Assembly: GCA_013076295.1 (NCBI GenBank) | Contig: RQOL01000828.1 | Location: forward strand, 2,790,001-2,854,000 | Origin: Sanderia malayensis | Lineage: Eukaryota > Cnidaria > Scyphozoa > Semaeostomeae > Pelagiidae | Length of the DNA stretch: 64,000 nucleotides | Direction: 5' to 3' | In this document: positions 51,001 to 62,081 of the stretch, piece after piece | Numbering within the stretch: the stretch's first letter is position 1 | Layout: every line of letters begins with the position of its first letter | The notes under the pieces: generated by a model | What the model saw: only the letters and a program-made list of their open reading frames with translations | The model's database searches: none | What the model was told of the DNA's origin: nothing | Translations under genes and position numbers: made by a program

Positions 51001-53864
51001 ACACATGGTATGTCAGTTTATGAAGAAGCATTGAAGCTGGCTAAAGATATATCTGACTTGGCTAAGAAGATGAAGAGTATTGCGGCCGAGGTGAGGGCGG
51101 ATTTATTTTCTTGCTTCTTATTTTGTTGTTCACGGAGTAAAAGAAGATCTGTTGGGCATACAGCATAGAAAGAAGAGCTATTCGCTTCTCTGAACATTGA
51201 TCTCCAACTATCTATAATCATTGTACATGACCAACTAATTTGTATTTCGTACACGGTGGTTAGTATGTTAGTAAAACGAAAATGGGGCGATTCAGCAGTT
51301 TAGTCCCACCACTGTGAATGTGAATCCCATCACTGATTGTTCATCTGAAACTATTTTCAACACGCGATTAACCGCATGTACTGCTTACTATCACTTTGAT
51401 GGATGTAGCTCTGATCATTTTGATTGATCTAGGCCAAGAAATTAGCTGATCGCCACACGGATGAAGCCTCGAAGATCAAGAAGACATCAGCAATGGCCTA
51501 CCAAATGGCGGAGAAAGCTTACGTGACTGGAACGAAAGCAAGGACTATCGAAGAAGAAATGTTTGCCAAACTGTCACAAATGAGCAACCAAGCAATTGTG
51601 GCAATGAGGCTGGCAAAACTAACAAGCAAGAATGTTGAGATAGCAATGAACGTCACCAAAGCAACTCTGGTGGAGGCTAAGAATGTCTTGAAGAAAGCTA
51701 ATCAAAGTATACCTGATCTTGGCATCAAGATCATCAAAGGTGGGTGGTATTGCATGATATACGTCAGAGCAGATAAGAATAGGACTTGTATATAGTGTAT
51801 TTAAGAATTAGGCAGGGCAGTCAATTGTTTATACTTTTTGCTGTTCGTTTCACAATTTTTGCTTCTTTCGTCTGAGAAGATGAAAAATTATCTTTTCTAG
51901 ACAAAGCTACCAGGATTAAGATGCAAGCAATGGACATATCGAACAAGACAGCAACTCTTCTCAAAGACCACGAGGGCCTTTTCAACAGATACAAGAAGCA
52001 TGCATCGGAAATGGATGGTATTATCAATAATGGGCGAATGGTCAATAAAATGACTATAAATTTGTATGACAAGGCTAAGAGCGCATACGACAAGGCGAAG
52101 AAGGCTAAAGATGATGCTGACAGTCTTGCCAAAGAGGCACAGGAAACTCTTCGAATTTTGCAAGTATGGATACCCTATTACTTGTCTTTCACCATATAGT
52201 AAAAACCCGTGTGTAAGAACCTGCAGATTATGCATCAGGCCTGTTGTTTAAAAACATTAGCTATTGTTTCGTCTATTGTTCAAGCACAATAGTCATTGTT
52301 TCTTCTATTGTTTTGAGACTAGGTGTTAGCTTGTAGGTTTTCATAACCATGAGCTCTTATCCGCAGGTCTTTGCTGTCGTAGGTCTGGTTATGGTAGCTT
52401 GGGGAATTATACATTGAAATAACATCGTTCTTGTCATCTTTTTTTGGGAGGCAATATTACCCCACTTTTCCCCTATTTCCCCCTATTTTTTGCCCCTGTG
52501 TCGTATTAGATGATAGAAGACTATTGGGTATGGGATTAAAGTAACAATTTACTTTGTATTTTCAGAGTTTTGATGAAGAGATAATGAAATCAAAGAAAAA
52601 TTTCACAGAAGCAACGAAGTTTATTCCAATCATACTGTCGCTGATCAAGAATGCTAACGGGTCTGCCACTGCTGGAAAGGGGTTGGTTGACATGGCTTCA
52701 GCTACTGTGCAAGACTCTTCATCTCGCACAGAAAAACATGCCATGAAGTTGAATGATACGAAGAAGGTAACTTCAATTTTTGTATATGTTTTGGTTAAAT
52801 TTGAAGCATAATATGATCTCTTGTTGTTAGTTGGATGTGCTAAGGTGAATTAGCATTTTTTTATTATTTTACCAGAATTTGAAACGAAAAATAAGTTTAC
52901 TCTGAGACGGAAAATTTTAAGTTTTGTTAGTTTCGTAAACATCGTTTGTATTACGCTGAAGGGGGTATGTCGAATTTAGCATGAAGAACCGGAAAAAACC
53001 TTTCAGTGGGTAAATGTAGTTAAAACAGGAAAATTGATAAATATGATGAGGAAGATGCAAGCTAGTGATAAAGCTTGGAGAAAAGTAGGCGTGGGGGCTA
53101 TAACAAAGATGAAATCATTTTATTGATTTGTTTACTTTATTATTTTCTATGCTTTTTAGCTGATCGGAAAAGCTGGGCAAAATCTAGACGATATCAAGAA
53201 GGAATACGAAGCATTAAAATCAGAGGTCCGACAAACAGAATCGAATATCACTGAAATGAAAGTTGTTTTGAAGAAATATCAGGACAAGACAAAGATGGAT
53301 GCTAAGTCTGTACAACAAGCATTGCAAGAATCGAAACAAGCTCAAGAAGATGCAAAAAATGCCGAAGGTATTGCTATTCGATCTCATTAGTTCTTGCTTG
53401 TGATAAAGTATCTTTGGTAATGGTATCTCACTGGCCCGATGAAGAATGTTTGTTTGCTTTTTTTGTCGATAGACGATTGATTTGAAAGAGAGGTAGAAAG
53501 ATTTGAGAGAGAGGTTGTATTCTCTTATTAGACATGTGACTGTTTTTTTGCTGCAGGTGATTTGATGAAAGCTCTGGACGAGGTTGAGAAGCTCATTCTT
53601 GACTTGGCCAACTTGGACAAAATCGATTTGAAGAAATTAGAAGATGCAGAGAAACGATTCAAGATAGCAGATGGTACGATCACAGGAGGCCTTGACAGCG
53701 AAGTAAACAGACTGCAACAGATGTCAATCAAGCAATCAGAACTTATTACCAAGTACAAGTTGGATTTAGAGCCACTTAGAAAAGAAATTGCTCATGTCAA
53801 TGATATATACGAGAAGATTCCAAGAAGGTGCATGAAAGAACCACCAGGAGTCGAAACGGGTTGA
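45040..53864 (+). CDS. LAMC: Laminin gamma chain
   Basis: Secreted basement-membrane subunit forming the alpha-beta-gamma trimer. Exons: 45040-45759, 46575-46884, 47234-47540, 47656-47924, 48132-48696, 48900-49205, 49302-49483, 49798-50115, 50349-50486, 50606-51090, 51433-51739, 51901-52163, 52566-52766, 53160-53367, 53557-53864; 1628 aa (human gamma1 has 1609). A signal peptide (about 1-32) is followed by laminin N-terminal domain VI (RCMPEFVNAAY, GGNVAFSTLEGRP), Cys-rich LE repeats, the L4 domain (about 540-700), more LE repeats and a coiled coil from about residue 1050. The LE module at about 827 carries NIDKNALGN, matching the gamma1 nidogen-binding motif. The chain ends with a Cys at 1618 and Glu third from the C-terminus, as in the integrin-binding gamma1 tail. 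ATG 45040 is chosen over the in-frame 45049; both give a signal peptide. Confidence 0.97.
46047..46085. repeat. Pair of GC-rich hairpins in a laminin intron
   Basis: CCCGCC-AATCC-GGCGGG (46047-46063) and CCGCC-CTTTT-GGCGG (46071-46085) stand out from AT-rich intron sequence. The role is unknown; a small mobile palindrome is possible. Confidence 0.6.
49605..49636. repeat. 16-bp tandem duplication in a laminin intron
   Basis: AGTCGTGTCTGTGGAA occurs twice in succession, in the intron between exons ending 49483 and starting 49798. Confidence 0.85.
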
Positions 53865-54770
53865 AGTTCTTGATAAACATTTTAAAAACGTTATTTTATT
53901 ATCTTTAGAACTTTCTAATTTTGTTTTATGTTAACTGTATTAGCTTTATTGTGTGTTTTTGTTTGCAAATTTATTGACCAAACTGTTTAGTAACAGCACC
54001 ACCAGTTTTAGTCTGCCTAGTTATTTTATTTTAGCTCTAAATTCGACCAAAAATAAGCTTGGAACAGTTTTGTTATTCTTTTGGGCTTTCGTAATCATAA
54101 AATTACATAATTACATAATTCTAACATAGTGATTAAAATTACAGATAAATTTGCTAGTTATTTTATTAAAAAGTTTAGAAATCGTTAAAGATTTTTCAAA
54201 ACGCTTTTCATATGTTTATTACTAATTGTATTTCATATATAACCATTTTTAGCCTTGTAAGCCTTTTATTAGCTATTTCAAATTTTATATAACATTAACT
54301 AAAAAATAAATTTTATTATTTTGATTTTCGTTGCCAATTTTTGTCGACTACTTTATGTATTATTTATCTTTCAGATTTCGTACATGGAAATTATCTATTG
54401 AAGCTTCCTGCTTACTATTGAATAACTATTTCTTTGAAGGAACCAGCATAAAATTAACTTGCTCAGTTTTCAGGAAATATTTCAGTTTCTAAACCTCCAA
54501 CCCACAGTGGCAGTTTCTAAGCCTCCAACAATTCTCCCCCCCCCCTTCGAAACCATCTGCTGCTCTTTTTCCAGCTCACGACCAATCAACGACCTTAAAA
54601 TTAATCACGTGGTTCTAAGGAAAACATCCAATGCTGCACTGCGCTCTTGTGGCTGTGGCGAAAATGAAGACCAGCCACACAGTTTGAGGATTTTGAAAAT
54701 GATAGCGGAAGCTTTTACCTTGGCATCACTAACTTTAATCTGCTGATGGAGCTTCGTTTTGGGGAATGAC
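53865..54770. other. Laminin gamma 3' flank and NPDC1-like 5' flank
   Basis: AT-rich and non-coding. AATAAA at 54305-54310 is a plausible laminin polyadenylation signal. A C10 tract lies at about 54536-54546. The frame at 54459-54746 has no similarity to a known protein. Confidence 0.5.
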
Positions 54771-57700
54771 ATGGAAGAACGTATTGCCATACGATTTTTC
54801 TTATTTTGCTGTGTCCTAAGTTTTATTCAAGGCTTCGAAGAAGGTGAGAGTTTTATCGCTGTAAAGTATGGCCTAAGATAAATTTCATCGTCTTGTCTTG
54901 TGATGCTGATGTTGTTTTTATAATTTTATTTCGTTGCATTTATTCTCAAATAGATATAGGAAGTGCCCAAAAGATTGTAGAATATGTACATTATCAAATA
55001 GCATGATCAGGGGTTTTGTTACATTGTCATTTGGATTTATTTCTTTGAGTTGTGATCTTTAAAAAGAGCTTAGCAGATTTGTGAATGTTGCCACTGGATA
55101 AATGTTCTGCTCAAGTTGATATTGAAATATTTCGCAACAAATTGAAGTGAGATGTTTATATTTGTTTTATTAACGTTGAAAGTATTTTCCTTTCGTGTTT
55201 ATGTTCGGGAAAAGTTACATGCTTGATTGCAAGCACGACAATTTTACGATTGAGGAAACTTGTTAAGTAAATATTATGTGGTCCGGTAGTTACTTTGTAA
55301 ACTGAGATAGAATGCACTGCAAATAATCGGATATCATTGAGACATAATTGCCTGCACTTAACGAGATTTTTTTGAAATAAATGATATGCGACCAAGGTGG
55401 AGAGAATTTAAAATGCATAAGTTAGACTTTTGAGTTCAATGAGAGAAGATATAAATTATGGAAGGGACACTTATAGTGAAAAATGTCTAACATTTCCTGA
55501 TTTGTTGCTGTCACTACTTTACTTGGGTTATATTTGTTTATTTCTCAAATAATTTACTCCAGTTCTTGCTCTTTCTTTGGTCATGCAAATGTTCAGTTCT
55601 CATTCATTTCTATGTATAATAAAGAACAGAAAAAGTAGATAGGTACAAAACATCTCACAGCATGGAGATTAAATTGAAATTGCTGCCATTGTCAATGACA
55701 TGGTAGCAATCATGTTAAATTTGAATTGTAAATGAGATGTTATTTTGCAGATAATGAATCACACCCTATACTCCACCTTGCTTTAATACTTGGATTTAGT
55801 GTGTGAAAGACATGTTTATAGTGAATTTCATCAATTATTTATCATTCAAAACACTGGAGCAGATGTATTCTGCTTGTCAGGACCTGCTGGAAAAGATTGA
55901 ATGCAAGCTTCTCTTGAATTATTCAAAGCAGAACAATCAAAGCATTTCACTTTACCCACTTGCCATGTAATTTGTGGAGGGGGCCATCAAATTAGGCAGA
56001 AAATACTCTTGAAAACAGTAAGATTTAGTGAAGATTGGATAAATGATTTATATGCAAAAAACGTTGCCCTGTTCATTTGTCCAGATCCGTCCAGACGCAT
56101 ATTTTTCCAACTGTGCACCTGGTAACAAATTCAAAATCATTCAACCGAATAGAAATATCAGTTTATCGTGTTGAATATTGCATATCGTGTTGAATATTGC
56201 ATCTATTCGTTGTAAGGTTAATTGTTCAATTTCATTGAAAGTGATAAACTGTACAGCTCAGATTCCATAGTTCAACTGTGTTATTTTAATACCTAATTTA
56301 CGCATGAAGCCATGTTATCATAATAGCATCATTTTGTTTTTTCTGTCATGTAGATTACATATAAATGACCATTACGTTTTTAAATAACGAAATATAATGA
56401 GAATAAGCAATATCCAATCCAGGACCTGCGTTTTGAAATGAAGGGCGAAAACATGACGTTATGATTTGAAAGAACCATTTAGAGCTATGTGGGCTTTTCT
56501 GCATGCCTTGACGACATTTTTACGTTTCTTTTGTCGCAAGGACCAACGTATTTTTGGAATTTAAATGTATTGTTCTTGTTTCCAGGGTCACCAATTAACA
56601 AAGATGGCGATTACCTAGACTACATTGCATCGAAGCGACACGAAATTGAGGATGCATTATTATCAGAGCAATACCCGGAAAGAAATTCTTACATGAAGAA
56701 CAGGATGGAATTTTATGATCCACCTGATGGTTATGATGATGATGATGAAAGACAACGATATGAAGACGATGATGCGGAGGAAGACGAAGAGCGTGACGCT
56801 GAGAAGGAGGAGGAAAGACGCGCGTCTCTTGAGCGGGAATTGAAGCGGAGAAAAAGAGAGGAGAAAATAAAGAAATTAAAGAAGGAATCTAATAATTTAT
56901 TTAGTCCAAATCATGTAGTCAGAGATAGTGAAGTCCAGGTGAGCTAATCTAAAAGGTCGGCGGAAAGGAATTATAATGATTATGTTAATCTGAAATGTCC
57001 ATATGAAAGGGAATGGTATAGAAAAAACTAACAGCTAAGTTGGTTTATAAATTTGATTATGTCTATTCTCCATGTTTTAATTTTTCCAGATATCTCATGA
57101 TAAAATTAAAGCAATTAATCTAAAGCAGAAGTTAAAAAAGAAGAAAAATCCTGAAGCGAACTCAAAGAAGCGAGACGAGATAAAACAGAAAAAGGATCAC
57201 AAGGCAAATCTCGTAGAGAAATCTGAAAAGGAGGTTGATTCAAAATTGAGCATTGAAGACAATCAACAACATGAAAGTTTAAAAGAAAGCAACAAAGTAA
57301 ATGACAAGGATCGCAAAGAAGAGTCTTTGGATCCTGATGGGGAAAATACAATGAAAGGTTCGAAGGATTCCCCGGCGACCAATGCAACCACAGCTCCTTC
57401 GCATGCACATAGAAGTGCTGCGCAGCCACCATTAGTAACCCACAAGAAAAGCAGGAAAAGTCTTGACGAAGTATTATTTATTGGTAAGTCTTTTGATTTT
57501 ATTTTCTTGTTATTGTACTTTGGTTTTATACATGGTCAGAAAAGGGTTACGAGGTATTTTTAGCGGTCAGCGGTGGATGAAACAGTCCTTGCCAACAACA
57601 ACAACATATTGTCAAACTCATTACATTTGGTCCCTGTTTTTTCAACGTCATCTCAATAGCTGTACGCTATGATGATGCCATGTTGTAGAAACATACAAAG

Positions 57701-60458
57701 ATTTCCATCTGCCTCTTCGTTGCCATTATATCACCTTGACAACTAAGTAAGCGGGAAAGCAATTTTCTTGCGTGTTTTGTAAGTTATCAATCTGTTGTTT
57801 ACGAATTGCAATCGTTTACGTTTCGATACACGGAGAACAAAGAAAACAACTCAAATTTGTTTTTCAACTGATGATAACATGAAATCTCGATTTAATACTC
57901 TGCTTATTTCAATATTTATGCGAATGGTGGTTTAATCAAAAGTGTCTTTATTTATTCTGTACGTGTTTGCTTTGTTGTTGAATTGAAATGAATGGGACCT
58001 GATCCAGTTGAGTTGTGTGTGCTATCAAATATTGTTATCCCTGTGCTATTGGTTTTAATGGGAAATTGCCATGTTTCAAGCTGGAGTGGAAGTGCTTTTA
58101 TATCAAGGATCAAGGTTACTTTTAAATTAACAATAAAGCTACTGCTCGTTGCCATTAAGTTTGAATAAATGACGGAGCGTGCTGTCTTGGTTTCCAAGAG
58201 CTATAGCTATATTCCACAAGTGAGTGTATTATAGGGTGCTTTACTTCAACGAATTTTTAGTTCTTTTTTATATCTATCTTATACAAATTTTCATTTAATC
58301 ATTCATTTCGTTATTCTTTTATTAATTTCTACATTTATTCATTCAATCATACATTGATTTTATCCCACTATAATCCTTTGATTTATTAATTTCTTCGTTC
58401 ATTCATTAATTCCTTGCTCTATCCACGCACCTTTTTCTTTCTTCATTCATTCATTCATTCATTTATTCAACCATTTTATCCTTCGCTTTCTCTTGCTTGC
58501 CTTACTTCAGCTATTACTATCACGAGAGGTTTCACGAAACTCAAACAGAACATATGTGTATTATTCAATTTCAGAATTCATCATATTATTTATGTCTTCT
58601 AATCGTTGTAATTTTTTAGTGGTTGTTGCTGCATGCACTGTTGCTGGCATAGCAGGTCTTGTTCTCGCAAGTTATTGCTGGTATCGGTAAGTCTTTCTAT
58701 CGTTACCCCCGTCAAATATTCTCCACTTATATCAGTTCCTTCCTTTTTAAACTCCTACAAGGGGGTGGTGCAGTATTTGACGCTGACACTCCCTGCCCTA
58801 CATTCAATAAAGACTTTTAGCTAAAGACAATGTTTTCTTGACGTGTTTACACAAGCACCAGATTTTGTTTTACTTTGCACTTGTATCCGATTGCATCACC
58901 CCCGTCATTGCTTTATTAAATCAATGTCAACAACGCCCCCAGCTTGGAATGGTGTGACAATGATTTTTCACCCACTCAATTTGCTTATTACTGGAGATCT
59001 TACCTATCGAACTAACGAAAATTTAATTTTTGCTTGTTATTATTACTTTTCTAATTTCTTATTTACACTGCTTTCTTTCTTCCTTTGTTTGCATGTTGAA
59101 TAAATTATAGCAGGTCTTTAGCATAACTGGTTTGTCTGTTCACAATGCACCAGATTTGTTATTGCTTCCATGCGAAGGTCTTGCACGTTTTTTAATTTCA
59201 TCAAAAGGACAACAATCGACTCTTAAAGAACAGGCTGATATGCCAAGAAGCTTTTTAGTGAGAAAATATCGATTTCTTTTGACGAATTTCTGCTGCTTTG
59301 ATTTCAGACTTCGGAAGGAAACGAACGATGCCCCAGAAGGAGAATACAAGAAAGGAAGTTCAGAAAAGAAAAAGGAGAAAGAAATTGAAATGGCGAGTAT
59401 TTAATTAATTAATTTATTTATTGTTCTGTTGCGTTTATATTATTTTCTATGAAAAATCTTGTTGAGTTCTTTATTAGACTATTTGAAACTGATTTTTGCA
59501 ACCATTATTCTTGAACTTCTTCAAGGTTTAAAAGGAGACAATTTAATAAGCTAGGTTCGATCTCGTGTTGTTGATAACTGCTATGGAAAGGTCAGTCTGG
59601 GTGTGGCGTGACACTAACTCGTTCAGCATTGAACGACATACTACGAAGTTTCAATTATGAACAAAAATTTCAGACTCGATCTGCAGTCGATGGAAAGCCA
59701 GCCTTTCATAATTATGATTCTTTTTTCTTGTTGATATTTCAGACTGACGATGATAAATTAGCCAAAGGCGCCGAAGTTTATCATTATATGCACGCTAAGA
59801 AGCAGCTTGCAGCAATGAAGAGGTAAATCATTTATTACTTTTGATAGATTCATTGTCAGATTGAGTAAATGTTTAGAAAATTCCAACAGTTGTTCATTGT
59901 ATTGGCACAATGTTATAAATTGCTTTATTTTATTGAGTTAAAACTTTTCATCTTTTAGTTCTGATAAACAAAAGAAAGCTGGCGTTGACGGCGATAGCTC
60001 TGATGAAGAAAGCGATAATACAGTTTACGAATGCCCTGGTCTTGCTCCTGTAATTATCTCATAAATATTTTGTTTCTTTAGCTTGTGCCCCCCTGATCTA
60101 TTACGTATTAGCATCGTAATTCAATGCAAAGCATCGTATTAAGCGGGTGTCGCGTGATGTGAAGAAATCTTGCATGTTATCTTTTATATGTTTTTAAAGC
60201 ATTGTTTTTATTTCTTTGCATCCACTTAACAACTGTATTCACAATTTATGTGTGGTTGGCTTCTGGTCAAATGATTGAAAAAGACTGTGTTGCTTTTGTT
60301 TCTTTTAGCCCGGAGATATGAAAGTGGTCAATCCATTATTCAGTGACACAGAGAGAGAGCACAGTGATGCACGTAGTGATGGCAGTCACGTGTCAAGTCC
60401 CTCGCGGGGCCTCTCTCCTCCGCAGCCAGATGATCAATCAGAAATGAAAAAGCCGTAA
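54771..60458 (+). CDS. NPDC1: NPDC1-like single-pass membrane protein
   Basis: Exons: 54771-54843, 56586-56938, 57090-57483, 58620-58686, 59308-59392, 59743-59822, 59959-60049, 60309-60458; 430 aa, phases closed. A signal peptide (MEERIAIRFFLFCCVLSFIQG) opens the chain. The extracellular part is highly charged, with Asp/Glu-rich then Lys-rich segments. One membrane segment lies at about 274-296 (VVVAACTVAGIAGLVLASYCW). The cytoplasmic tail carries the NPDC1 hallmarks KLAKGAEVYHYMHAKKQ, SSDEESDNTVYECPGLAP and GDMKVVNPLF. Vertebrate NPDC1 is a neural membrane protein tied to differentiation and vesicle compartments; the function here is inferred. The family ectodomain is poorly conserved, so exons 2-3 rest on phase and splice sites. 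The intron after 59392 appears to use a GC donor, since no GT donor in the exon gives the required phase 0. Confidence 0.9.
56165..56202. repeat. 19-bp tandem duplication in NPDC1-like intron 1
   Basis: ATCGTGTTGAATATTGCAT occurs twice, back to back, within the 1.7-kb first intron. Confidence 0.85.
58420..58471. repeat. (ATTC)n microsatellite
   Basis: Six uninterrupted ATTC/TTCA units centre on 58445, within a longer degenerate ATTC/ATTT-rich stretch from about 58290, in the intron before the membrane-segment exon. Confidence 0.85.
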
Positions 60459-61500
60459 ATTAGTCAAGATATTCCTCTTATAGGTAACATTTTCTTTTGC
60501 ATTAATCTAGTCGTAGGCGTTAGTTTGGGTCAATTTTTTTCAATTCTAATTTTCAATTCAATCACATATGGTTTTAGGGTCTGGTTATGGGTGCGAGATT
60601 TTGATGATATGAGAAATTATGTTTCTATAATACCCCAACAGCGCGCCAGCTCAAAATCCTGAAAATATCCAGGTGTTTTCGTTATTTCACGCTTCAATTT
60701 ATTTATTTATATTTGCGTATTTGTATCATATCTAATCGTTATAATTTTTATTTCATTGTGTACAAGGCTGTTGTTCATAGCCTTTTTCAGTAAATGAAAA
60801 GGTGGGCGGACGTCATTGTCGAAGGCTGACCTCAGCAGTCTGTGTCCAAACATAGAATCGATAAGTTTTTTTATTTTTTGTTACCTTTGTTTTTGAATTA
60901 ACTGACTAAATTTTGTTAGTTATTGCTGGAGAATTAGCGCTTATTAACTTAGTTTGTTGATTTGAATATGTGTTTGCATATTTTTGGGAAGCAGGTCTCG
61001 TATGTCTTTTGAGGGACCAATCACCTCTCGTTCTGAGAGCCAGTATTTAACCTGCTATTTAATCTAAATTTAATCTAAAGTTTAATTTCGTGAAATATGA
61101 TATACTATATTATCGTGAATTGTATGGACGTGTAATTATCTTGTATGTATTTATCCAATTCTAAGATAAAGTAGTGATAGTGGAATCTCGTTTTCTAGTT
61201 TCCTGAGATAAATACTGTGAAGTTGCTTAATGTGATCTCAAACCATAAAGGATAATGAATATTTATTAGTTAAGTACTGGAGGAAGCAATTTTGTCTCCT
61301 TGATTTGATTGGCTAATTTCTGGTCACATTTCATTTTAGTACCGTTGTTCGAGTGGTTGTGAGCTTGGTCAAGGAGGATGGTGAATATCAACAGTCAAAA
61401 GTAGAAGACCAAGTCTGAACTATTTGATGTGCGCATGTGTTATGCAGTGCATTCCCACGTCCATTTCATTGCAAGCTCCACATGTGTACTTCATTGGACA

Positions 61501-61731
61501 TCAGCGTTCCTTCCGTCGGCGGTAGCCGGGCCTAGGTGTTAAAATGCTACTGGGTTTTTCAACACTTTCGTCTGGGGATAGAGCACTCTCATTTGTTAAT
61601 TGGGTTAATTGTGGGGTGGGGAGAGTGCTAGTGCGGTAGGTGGTTTAGTAGCAGCCTTACACGGGGAAGCACTGACCCGCATTGGGAAGAGAGGGCTTCG
61701 CCCTTTCGGCGAAGTTTTTTCTTCCCATTGA
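61501..61731 (+). other. GC-rich, hairpin-prone segment; possible structured RNA
   Basis: Several self-complementary pairs occur within 230 bases: AGCACTCTC (about 61582) with GAGAGTGCT (about 61621); GTGTT (about 61537) with AACAC (about 61560); and a long stem TTGGGAAGA/TCTTCCCA enclosing CTTCGCC-CTTTC-GGCGAAG (61682-61729). The base composition differs sharply from its surroundings. It has no ORF and matches no snRNA, RNase P, SRP or 7SK sequence that I can recall. The strand is a guess. Confidence 0.3.
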
Positions 61732-61993
61732 TGTTTTCTCAAATCTTGTTTCCTCTTTTTTCATAATAATCAATTTTTATTTTATAGGCTCAATATAAAA
61801 TTTACTGTTGAAGTCATAGCGAGGCCTCTTCAAAAAGTCTAAACCATTGGTTGGGTTATAGTCAACAGTAAGACTTTTCTGGAAGAAGCTTCGATGCCTT
61901 TAACAGGTGTGAATACAAATTCGTTGGTATGATGTACTTGATTTCGGCCTCCAAACATGTGCTGGTAAACTTTGCATGTGGGAGTTGATAAAA

Positions 61994-62037
61994 TGCGCAT
62001 GCGATTAACTCAATGTTGTTGTTGTTGGTTGCACGTG
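61994..62037 (+). promoter_or_regulatory. NRF-1-like site and E-box upstream of PMPCA
   Basis: TGCGCATGCGA at 61994-62004 differs by one base from the core of the NRF-1 palindrome consensus (YGCGCAYGCGCR). CACGTG at 62032-62037 is a canonical E-box. Both lie within 90 bases of the PMPCA start codon. NRF-1 sites are well known in promoters of nuclear genes for mitochondrial proteins in animals, so the match is suggestive only. Confidence 0.45.
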
Positions 62038-62081
62038 TTTAAAGAGAAATATGATGAAAAATTACAGCAAAGAAGAGCAAC

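Larger units (their letters stand above)
60459..62081. other. Intergenic region, NPDC1-like gene to PMPCA
   Basis: The first part is AT-rich and is presumably the NPDC1-like 3' UTR; it includes a hairpin CCTTTTTCA-GTAAA-TGAAAAGG at about 60781-60802. A GC-rich structured segment lies at about 61501-61731 (listed separately). The last 100 bases hold the PMPCA promoter candidates. No protein-coding exon is seen. Confidence 0.5.

Noticed and set aside
58843..59103. 86-codon ORF in an NPDC1-like intron
   Set aside because: It does not keep phase between the exons ending 58686 and starting 59308; composition is typical intron.
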